Positions 33,711 to 45,700 of a stretch of 64,000 nt of DNA are shown one piece after another. Each line of letters opens with the position of its first letter. Positions within the stretch are counted from its first letter, which is position 1. The position numbers and the translations under genes are program-made. Source of the DNA: Protula sp. h YS-2021 (lineage: Eukaryota > Annelida > Polychaeta > Sabellida > Serpulidae); the NCBI GenBank assembly GCA_949752745.1, contig OX457031.1, forward strand, positions 43,271,269-43,335,268, in the 5' to 3' direction. The notes beneath the pieces are model-generated. The model worked only from the letters and a program-made list of their open reading frames with translations. It was not told where the DNA came from and ran no database searches.

Positions 33711-36700
33711 ACTTGACAAGCCTTTGGCTTGCAAGAGTTATATGAATTTGTGCGAGCAGCCGTTCATCCTTTTTTTCTTCTTGACAGTTTTTCCGATTTT
33801 TTATGTCTTCTTCTTCTCTGACACTATGGGCCCTAGGACCATGAAACTTGGGACTTATGAAGAGCTTGATCTGAACGTGTGCATGTCACTTTTTATTTTC
33901 GTCTTCGATTTCGTTTTCTTTGTTAAAACGCCAAGTGAAAAGAGTGTATTTTTGCAAGTAAATGCAGTGCATTCAACAACATCACAGAACACAGTTGCTG
34001 AGCGTTGTGCGAGCTCTCACTGCGTAAATAGATAACACAGCGTATGCCGGCTCAGTCAATAAAACCTTAAGCCAACAAAAAATAAACACTACTCGGCTCA
34101 TAAGATGTATTCAAGCTGTGTTGTTTGCAATATATTATTCAAGAAATAACCCATTGAAGAAAGTATTTTTGCGTTTTAATTTTTGTCAAGTGTTCAATAT
34201 TTCGCCAGCGAAATAAGGTTCTAGTTATTATTATTTTTGTGATTCGCCAAAAGTGGCGAATCACTTTTCAGCGTCCACCGGGCGATTATTAACCTCAGTT
34301 TTTGTAAAAACGTACCACCTCACAGGATTTTAATGGAAAAGTCCCATAATTTTGATGGAAGGTAGGGGGCATACGTCCTCCTGGCTATTGTTTGACGATT
34401 CGCCAAAATCTGCGCAAATAGTTGCGAAAACCCATTTTTCGTAAAATCTAACTGACGCCAGGGTATATGTTTACTCTTTTGAAATAGGCATCACTACCTT
34501 CCTCACTATTACTGTTTTGATGATTCACTAAAAAAGTATTCGCGAAAAAAAACTTTTTTTTAGTTAAATGTTAACCGACGCCAGGGAAATAAAATTTTGG
34601 TTAAGATAACCTTGACATAACTTTGAAAAACCAATTTCTTACTAAAATCTTAAACGCTAGTAATATAATATTCCTGTCTGAAAATTGTGAAGAATGGAAG
34701 CGGACACTAGTAATTACCTGGCTACTATTTTTTGTTGGCGGTTCGCCAGATTACCAGAAGTACTGGCGAAAACCATTTTCTTATTGAAATTTTAACTGAC
34801 TGGCCTTACTCGGTTGAAATTTGTATTAAAGATAGCGAATAAATTGACTACGTCCTCTTTGGATTTAGTGAAAACATAATAAAATGTTGATTGAATGTAG
34901 GGGGCACCAGCGTCCACCGGGCGATTATTATTATTAATTTTTTACTACAAAAAATAATATAAGTATTGGCAAAAAAAACACTTAATGGACGCAAAGATCT
35001 TAATGGACGCAAAGATATGGTCTTATTGCCTTAAAATTTCATTAAAGGCAGCGGACATTGGTACCTACGTGGTTATTGATTTTTTTGGCGATAAACCATT
35101 TCATTTTTGTTTTAAAATCTTTACTGACGACAGGTGCATAGCCTTACTGTCTTGAAATGTTAAAGGTTATACTTCAATGTCTTAAATCCTGGCATCAGCA
35201 TTCGTGAGCTGGGACATATTGACCTTGGACAGCCTTGTTTATCTTGCACTGCACTGAGATTACGTCATGTCAGTGAAGACACACTCTGTAGACTTGTCTT
35301 TGTAGAGCACGAGCGACGAGCAGTGGTCACGTGCCATGGAGTACGTCAGCCGCATCTCCGAGCTCAACTACATGACCCAGATAGTCATCATGCTGTATGA
35401 GGACCCTACCAAGGTAATCGTCTTATTCAGACCTTACCCGAGGTATTCCACCATGTTCTTGTTCAAACCTTACCCACGGTATTCCCCCATCTACTTATTC
35501 AGTCCCTCAAAGATATTCCGGCATTTTAAAACTCAATGTATCAGGTTTGTTGGAATGATAATAAATGTTTAAACTTTACTCGCGGTGTTTTATGGAATAT
35601 CACATTGTTTATCAATGTCTAATGAAAAGTAGATTGGTCTAAAGGTGGTACATATAGTTGTGTTTGTGTTTCATATTTTTGGAAGGGCATTTTGGAAAGT
35701 AAAACTCAAGTATAGTGATTTTTTCAAGTAGAAAATATAATCCTAAAATAATTTGCAGGATGTTGGCTCAGAGGAAAGGTTCCACATAGAATTGCACTTC
35801 AGTCCCGGAGCGCAGTACTGGTCCGAAACGCTGCATAACCCAAACAGCCTTGGTTATCGCTCTCAAATCCGTGAAAAACGCGTACGTACAGCCCAGTCAA
35901 GCGTGGCCTCAAATGCCCCTACGCCATCAAATGTACCCACAAGTCCTAGCACAAAGGTCCCGGAGAAAGAACCCGCACCTTGCTCTATTCCACAGGGTGC
36001 GCTTACACCACACGAAGCACCTGCAAGCTCTGCTATTGCGTCCACGCCATCGCAGTTACCCACAATGCACACAGCAGGTGCGAGCACGTGTCTTGTCTCC
36101 GGTGGCTCCACAAAGTCAAGGCTGACTGACACACCACACGAAGCACCTGCAAGCTCTGCTATTGCGTCCACGCCATCGCAGTTACCCACAATGCACACAG
36201 CAGGTGCGAGCACGTGTCTTGTCTCCGGTGGCTCCACAAAGTCAAGGCTGACTGACACACAGCTTACTGTATCATGTATCGTAAGTGACGAGAACAGCCA
36301 GTGCTGGCGCGCGCGTTGTTGCTCTGTCGTTGTTGCGTAGATGTTACGTAGATGCACACTTAGAATCTACACAACATTTCATGTATATAAGCATCATTCA
36401 AAATTCTATACTACAAGTACTCGGATCACTATTAACGCAAATAGTGTAGTAGTTTGTGTTGCACGTAATACATGTATATTTAAGTTAATTACACGTCTTA
36501 AAGCCTCAATTTTTGGACATCTTTATCTTTAAGTATCAATACAGATTGCGTAGTGTATATGAGCATACTCTGTATGTCGCGAAATCTTGGTCATCATTTC
36601 AGTTAATGTGCTTCAAAATTGCTTTGTATTTTAAAATTATTTGCTTTTGCTTTTGGCATAAGTAAGATCCGATATCATTGTAAATACTTCATACCCTTCA

Positions 36701-39700
36701 TTTTGACGTTATTGTAAACATCCACGAAGGCTATTTTTTATTATAAGCGCGGGGAAGAAGTGAAATACGGATCTAACTTTCCTAGCATGGGCTTTTTTGT
36801 GCAATTTTATGAAAAAAAACTATTCATTTCAGTCAAGATAGGAAAATTTGGATATGTGAAAAACGACTAACAATGGTTCTTAGTGTGCAGTTGTGTTGTT
36901 CACTGTCTTGTTAATTGTGTGTGTGTGTGTGTGCGGCTGGCAACGCAGAGCTAAACTCGACTACTTCACATCTGGCATAGTGACACAATACTAATAACTT
37001 CGCTTGATGGCATTAAGTGACAAAAGAACTACGTAGTCGTGCCGCAAGTCCTTACTGCGCGTCCGAGGATACAACAGTGCATACTTGTCATAACGACATG
37101 GCTGAGATCGAGAAATTATGGCGTTATATTCTAAACAATGGCGTTATAACCGATACCTTCAAAAAAAAAAAAACGAAAAGCTTAGCTAGGTCCGTAAAGT
37201 TATGACGTTCCCAGCGCTGTGTCGTTACAACCGATGTCGTTATATAAAAAATCCTATTGCATATGGAAGAATCTCCCTCAAATTGTTTAAAATGAAAACG
37301 GCTTAAAGTGCTTGTGCCTTTACGCTTAAGTAAGAACACATTACTGCTCGTCGCCATGTTACTTGACTGGCGCCTCACCACTTTTCTTTTTTTTTTTTTT
37401 TTTCATTTGCCAGAACTATGTTTGTGAAAACTGGTTCCTCTCGGATAATCAGCCGAGGAAGTATTTTTTTCTGCGGAAGCATTTCTGATATGATGTAGAT
37501 GTGCATCATTACAATCATGTACATACAATATTGGTAAAACTAATGGTTATTATATGTACACTGTGACTGCGTACTTAGTGAAGGTTGAATTTCAAGTTAC
37601 TGCCAGTATACTGCAGGCAAGGTTTGTAGGATGAAAGGCGGGAAGGGGTAGGGGAGAGGGGGGAGGGTTGATATAACAGGCTTTAGCGGGAAAATTGTAT
37701 ATTTGCTATTCATTTGCATCGTATAAGCGGTTTGTAGGGTTTGCTTTGACGTAAATGTTTTCGTGAAGGGTGACACGGATTATGAGGCGTGTGAAAATTA
37801 AATCTGGTTTGATCTTTGATTTAAGAAATGCTGTGCTTGAAGAATATTCTATGCTAGGTTTTTAATGACGTTGTAATTTTCAACTTCGATTTACTGAACT
37901 AACATTTTACTAGCAATTAAGTTGAGAAGTGGACGCAAAATAAAATGAGGAAATAATATCTTTTTAAGGAAAATATTTTCTTTTCTTTGTGCATTTCATG
38001 TGTGCAAAACAAGAAAAGATCAGTTCAGTTGTGAAGAATACATTTTATACAGAAAAGGAAATTTCATGCCAGCCGTTAGATAAGAAATTAAAAATTATGA
38101 CTGGTAATTATTTTTACAAAAACAAGCATTTTTATTTCATTTAATATCAATTATTTCCTTTAGGAAAAGGAGAAAGAAAAGGAGAAAGAGCTAACGGAAG
38201 GATTCAGAACACACAGCAAAGTGCTCACTGCACCAGGCTCGCTGGCTGAAGTGAACGATGAAAACACCATGACAGACCTGAGCGATAAAGCAAGACATAG
38301 CCCAATTGACGCGAGCGATGATGAAAGAAATAGGCACTCTTCACCTGTGTCGTCGAATGTTTACATAAGTGAGGACACGATGACGGACGTGAGCGATAGC
38401 AGATGCGCAGAATCATCACCCAAAGCTAATTTTAGCATATCGCCCCCAAACGGTTCTGACATCACGGTGACGGACTCTTGCTCTCCTGTATTATCGCCCA
38501 CAAAGGGCATTATCAGGGACGATACTTGCGTCGGTAGCCCGGGGGGCAGTAAAGTAGTGAAGTTTGATCTGCACGCTTTAACGAGTGTCAGCGCTGCTTG
38601 TAGCGAGGATGTACTGAGCAGTCACGACGAAGGGGATGTCCAAGACCATGTGGGGGATGGAGAAGGAGGAGGGCAAAGTCACATGGATTACACACAGTAT
38701 GTGCCCGTGAAGGTTCCACGACTGAATGTAAGCAGTGCTTAAACTTGTGATACCAGCAAGGGTTTATTTCAAGAAAAAATACCGATGTAAAGAATTTTGG
38801 ACATAATAGTGTTTGTTTTAACCTTGTAAAACGTAAAAACTGAAGAAATTGTGTTTTCAGTGATTGTTAGTTTTTATGTCGTTCTAAACCAAAGTTATGA
38901 TGTGTGCCATTTGAGTAGAACATGTTCCATAATGCAGTAATGGGAGAGAAAGTTGTTTATATTAAAACTACGTGTACGTTATTTCTTCAACAGGAACTTG
39001 AAGAAGTGTCCATGGACGTCGACACATTTGACAGGATGCACGAATCTAACTCGGTATCTGTGGACGTAAAACACAACAGTGATGACGTCAAACAAACGAA
39101 CGATGGTGTAAAGCACAAGAGTGAACGGGTAAGAGACGGCGCGGAACGCCAGGCATATGCAGATGAGTGTGTGAAAGAGAGGAGCTCTAAGCTACGAGGC
39201 CTGTGTGATGACGTCAGACGCGCGCCTGATGACGTCAGCGGTGACGTACACACAACGGACTCGTGTGATTGTGGCCACTTCAGCTCGACGAGGTCGCAGC
39301 CGATGGATGTGGCTAGCAGCTCACAGCAGTCGGACACTCGCGTGAGGCATCACTCCGGGGGCTGCATCAAAGGTGTGTGAGAAAAACCAACCAAACAATA
39401 AACAGTGCCTGCTATCTTGGAACAGCCGATTCTGACAAGGCGGTATAGTGCGACAATGTGGCTTAATCGTATCGTTTACAGACAATCTGGTATAACGTGC
39501 CGTGTTGAAATGGCGAACCCTACAACTGTCAAATCAGTTTTAGCTGATTCGATTTTTGAAATGCTGTTCGTCGTAACGCTGTATATAATTCAATTTTTCA
39601 TAAGCAGCCTATTCTGATTGTAGGAAATATGGAAAATTCGTATAAAAATCTAAACAGCAAATTTGATATGCTGTTCCAATGGTAAATGCATTTTTCCGTA

Positions 39701-42700
39701 TTTTCCCCCTATTTTTTTTTCCTCTTTTTTCAGCAAAACATGTACTTTTCAATTTGTTTCTGTTTTAGATAACAAAGCCCGCCTTTCTCCCATCGAGCCA
39801 CGTGAGCGGTCACGTGCGTCTAGCCTAGAACACAAAGAAACGACACTTCCACAAGTGAAAGTGCTGCGGATGGACAGCAAGAGCCAGAGTCTGGATGACA
39901 GCATGTCGGCGGAAGAAGGTAGTTGAGAATCGGTCATGAGATACAATGTAAAAATAGTCAGTGTGAATTCTGACGTCACCGGAGGCAGACTTTATGGAAT
40001 GCCATTTTAACATTTAGTGCTTATTTTTGATATCAAAATATATTTAGAGATATCAATAAATCAATTTAGATCTCATTAATTTATATTTTGCTATCAATAA
40101 TTGAATTTTAGATGGCAAAAATTTATTTTTGAGATCAAAAAATCAATTTTACAAACCGAAAAAATCTTACGGGAGACACACATTCACATAAAATATAACG
40201 AATCGCCAATTAAATTTTGGAGATGAAAATTTGAATTATTGAGATCAATAATAACAACATAATTTTTGATCTCAAGAATTGCCTCTTTTTTGTACAGTAA
40301 AAAATTAAAATAAAGATTCTGTATACAAGGACAGCCATTATTTATTTACAGATGAATTTTTTATTTAAAAAAATAGACTGATATTTTGATATGAAGAATC
40401 AGTTTTTGAGATCAAAAAATCGTTTGCAGATTTCAAAATACAAATTAAAAATGTATCAGTCTGAAATAATGATATCTGAAATAAATTTTTGATATCAATA
40501 TATAGAAAATCAATTAATGAGCTCAAAATTAATATCTTGCTCTCAAATATTTGATTTTTGCTATCAAGAATTACATTTTTGATCTCAAAAAATCAATTTT
40601 AGATATCATTAAATCATTTTTGATCTCAATCAATATTTCTTGATATCTCTAAATATTTATTGATATCAAAAATTATTTTTTGAGATCAAGAATACATTTA
40701 GAGATATCAAGAATACAATTACAGATAGCAAAAATGAATTCTTGATATCAAAATATGGATTTATTGAGATCAAAAATTAATTCTTGATATCAAAAAATCA
40801 ATTTTTGAGATCAAAAATTAATTCTTGTTATCTCTAATTCACTAATAAATGTGAAAACGGCATTCAATAAGACTTGTCATTGTCGGTCTGATCAATTGGA
40901 GACAAAATGCGTGTACCGAATTCAATCGTAAATTTGATGTTATAAAAAAAATCGGCCAACATATTCACACTGTATATTAAACGAAGTGTTTTCCTAGCGA
41001 ATACAGGGGCATGATAACGCCAGGCACAGTTTACAAGGTCGATTCCAGATTGGGGAGAAAATATCCGAAGTTAAATTATCAAAATTAGCAGTAAAATCCT
41101 TACGCCATTGCTATGCTGGTGAGGTTTTGAAGTGAAGATCGAGTTTCAAATAATTACGTTTTTTATGTGTGAGATTTTGCATGTACATAAATTTCGGTAG
41201 ATGTGCTCTTCTAACATTCTGTACGCACCAGTAAAAAATAACGACATAAAACGAAGAGCGTGTGTAGCGCTGCCATCAGAGTACTGGGTGATTCTTAGTA
41301 ACAGGAAAGATAACTGTTAAATCGCTTTAATTTTAGAGCCGCCCAGCATTCATCATGCTGCAAAAAAATGTATATATATATCGGTCATCTCATAAAAAAG
41401 GCATTGATTGATGGCAAACAATTTGAATGAGATATCAGATATATTACATTACTACTGAAGATGATTTCTAAATCATGTTGGTTGCGCTACATTCAGTTCT
41501 CAGATTTATAGCTGCACCAGCTGAGCGTTTGGCAGGGATTACAGTTCTCCGCCCGGGGTATAAAATGTCGTTCCGGTTGGGGTCAGCCTGGGTCATTTCT
41601 GTGATATACCCATTCAAAACAATTCTGCCGTGGCCCTGCACCAATCCCGGGCTTTTTTGTATAACAACCCGTGCAAACGCTTGAAGGCATTACAGCACAC
41701 AAGGCACGGCGTGTGTGGACTGAAGGGGTGCAAAGATTGGTTTTCCCCCAGCCATCCCCTCGCCCCGTACCCCACACCCCACCCCCTACCCTACCCCTTA
41801 CTGCCAACGTAAAGTCCACATTTTCATATTAGTCATTTGGCAAAGCCCATGCTTGCACCGCGAACATGCTAAATGTGTGGCCCTACTGGTAATTCCATAA
41901 AGGTTGAGGCTATATAAAATAGTAAATGTTTGCCATTCACCTGCTTGTATAATATCACACTGTACAATTGTGTTGGATTTGATGCGTGGTTTTGGTTTGT
42001 TGCGACAGACTGCCGACAGCGCAAGCGTCACTCCATGCTTGATATCTTCTCACAAGTCTCCTTTGAGAAAATAGGTCAGTATTCATACGCCATAGAAAGG
42101 AAATAGTGCAACATTCTAACGCTATGTAATAAACAGTTTGGCGTGCTGTAGAAAAATATAAGAAGGCCATAGGATGACTGTTGTTTTAAATTTAATTTTT
42201 TTTCTTGACATATTGCTATCGCAAAAAGCTTTCTTCCGCTGAAATATTAATCACCGCCTTGTTTCAGTGATCGGTAGATTGCGTGAGATTTATGACAAAA
42301 ATTTAAAAAACGAATCTGACAAACCCAGCTTTTGTTCGCATGCAGAGTAGTGCTTGATAAATGAGGGGATTCAGATCTTCAGTCGTGAAAGGTCTTTTAA
42401 CAAGACAAAAATTAATAAACATAGTTTTTTTGAAATTAGGAATTTAATGTGTGATATATATAAAAAGTTGATTTCTAACCAAACCTGCGATCATGAGAAG
42501 GGTTTTGTTGAATCGCAAATGTAAAATATACGTGTATTCCTATGCCACATGCGGAAACTCGTTCAAATGTAAATGTTGGTCATCCAGATAGATGTAAGTT
42601 TATGCCAGTCTAGTCAAGAATATGGGGTGGGATATGGTTGCCTTTTAGGCAGAAGTAAATTGACAGTTTTAGTACTCAGGATAATACTTTGATTTTTCAA

Positions 42701-45700
42701 TCACGTAAATTGAAAACAACAGAAAAAAAGACAATTGAAGCATTTTTTAAAGGTAATAAATAAGTGTGATGTGGAAAATACAATATTTCTTGGGGTTTTT
42801 GCTGATCGATCTAAACCGGCGCACGATTTTTCTCAACTAAAAATAAAAGAAACCTTTGTTATTGGTTGTAAGTGAAAGTTTAGGATAACTTTAATACTGA
42901 AGGAGTATTTGCGTAGTGTTTTTGTCTGTTATTCCCCGAGTATTGACTCAACTTGGAACCATGTCCCTGGATATTCTGTACTTAGTTATGGGTGGGTGAA
43001 CTTTTGTCATCTCTCCTGTACTATACAACAGATTATAGTCATCTTAGACACAGAAAAAGACATTCTCTGGCTGCGGTTTTTTCTCTCAAGAATATTAGTA
43101 AGTATACCAATGGTAGCAAATTACGGCTTCTTATCCGAGAGCGTGCTTCCCTGATTTTCCTAACCCTGATAGTGAAAAAAAACTGTATGCTTGTCATATT
43201 AATCTTGCATTTAACATAGGAAATACACAACGCAAACCGCTAAAGTTAACAGATACACATTGATAGATAAAAACAATCCTTTCAATCCCAGCAAGTTTTA
43301 TTTTGAGACAAGACTTGATGGGTGTCGAGAAGATAATACCACGGCAGATATATGAAAACTCGAACATCACCACACAAAAGCATCACAGCACTCGATATGG
43401 AATATTAAAAAAAAATATTATTTCTGGAAGAGAAAACAATTTCTTTGAATCATTGAAGTTCGAGCTGTCAGATGTTTCACTGCACTTGCCCTGAACCTTG
43501 CTCTGCGTTTTGTTTTCTGTCACAAGTGCTTGTCAGAAATGATTTTTATTATACAATTGCCAAGCGATTATTTTGTTTAAACGTGTAGAAAATGCAATGT
43601 GGTGTTTGGTGTGCTGTTTCCCGCATTTTCGGCACAATCTGTACTATTCACGCTTGCGAATCCTAATCCGTGGTGATGGAAACAATGGCCTAAAACTCGC
43701 ATAGTTTTCCCTGGGTTGTTCTTATACGAAAACCTCCCTCACCTGTCCTACTTCTGGCTTTCAACTGCAGTCTGAGATTTCGGCAGTTTTCCCGCCATCT
43801 GAAGTAGTTACCTTAAGAGTGCAGATACCTGATGGTGACATGCAAAGTGTGCATTTTTTGTGAATTTGGGTAGATTATGTGTATCTGTATAGAATTTAGC
43901 GAGCATGTAGACAGTCTATTTTTAACAAAATCACAAAGAAGGAATGCAGACGTTTCGTTTGTATTTTCACTTCTTCTACAGAGACCCGGGGATCTGTGCG
44001 AACGATCGCCAGTCTACCAGTCTGAACCATTCATCTGTTAATGTTTATTTCTATTATTTATATCCGATGTTAAAGTTTCACCCTTACATCTGCCCATTCA
44101 TACTGCACATACACAAAGCTTTTAACGCTCCATTCATTTTAGTACAGTTCTGTTAATCCAGCTAACCATTGATTTGACACTCATCAATCCTAAGTGTCGT
44201 TTCCAAACTTGAGCATATTCGATGTCAGAATACCAGAATTCTCGAATCTTAAGTATACTTCACGTACGCATAATCGTTGGTCGGATGTGCGTCTCATTTT
44301 GAAAAAAAATGACAGAAAATCCTAGTGTGCAGAAAGAAACCGCATCATATTCGTCAAAGGACCGTAGTGCCCGGTTGTACTTCACTTTGTCTGTGCAGTG
44401 AGAACGAATTTAATTAAGATCACGATCATTGGGCATTACACGACTATAATTTTGTGTCTTTTCCATACACCTCAGTTAAAGCGTGACTTCTTTATGCTAG
44501 ATATTTTGATGAATGATATCTTTATTCCTTTTTTTCATAATACTGGGCAGATTGTGTAGTGAGAGTCTGGCTATCAGGGTAACAGTGTCTTTCTGGATCC
44601 CCATGTTCTTGTCTTTGGACGCAGCTTTTCTAGTCCCCTTAGTATACTAGTAGTACTAAAGTAACAAATGTCAAGTAACAAAACAAAAAAAAATCATCTG
44701 CTTGAAGAATAATTGAAATTCCCCTTCTCAGTTTTACAAGATCTCGTTCTAGATCAAAGTAGTAAAATGATTTCGTTACAGATCGATGTGTGTAAGATGT
44801 TTAGTCTTAGCTAGGACGCTATATAGATAAAAAGTAATTCATTTCAGACATCTCATTGTGACTGCGGAAGTGTATACAAAAACATAATGCACAAGTTTTT
44901 CTACATTTTTCATGTTTTTGTCAGTAACAGGTGAATGTGTTAACAAGTAATGTTGCTAAAATGTGCTTTAAACAGTTCTTTCTTTAAAAGCACTCAATTT
45001 ATAAATTCAGAAATAAACATGTTTCATTTTTTAAGTGCAGAGCTGATTATGAAAATAAATATAGGCGTGTCAAACTTTTTAATATTTTGCAGTAATTAAA
45101 ATATACTAGGGAATGGAATCACACCAGAATTCCTAATTTGACATTCGCGTTGTTCGTAACCTGAGCAACATATATAAACACAATTTAGGAAACAGAACAC
45201 GCTTGCCTGGACAGACATATATGCATGAAGGGAAACAAACAAAGAAATAAACGTTTTTTTTTTTGTTTTTTTTTGTTTTTTTTTTTTGTGGTTGGTTATT
45301 TCTGTTTTTGATCCTTAAAGGGAAATGCAGGTATCTCTGCGCCATCTAGCTACCGAAATGCGCATTACATTGAATATCGCTGAGTTTGAATCCATGTTTA
45401 CACAGTATAAATAACTGCCAAATCCGTCTAGATCGAAAAATTCTTTTCAAAGACAAATAGGGTCGTGTCCAGAAATGGTCTGCATTGATATTTTGTTCCT
45501 AGAAGGGCCTGTGTTGATATATTGTCCGTTAAACTCATATTACACTGTTTTCACCATTATCCATTGAGTCAATGGGATTTTGTCAAAAAGATTGTATAAT
45601 TCTCTTATTGATACGGTGACATGTATTTTTTATTTGCTTGAAACATTTCGTATGACGTGTTCTTCGAACAGGGTAAAAAATGAGGCAATTGTCAATTGTG

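Noticed and set aside
35863..36357. 164-codon minus-strand frame
   Set aside because: It is antisense to PPIP5K exon 20; its repeat is the mirror of the 126-bp duplication.
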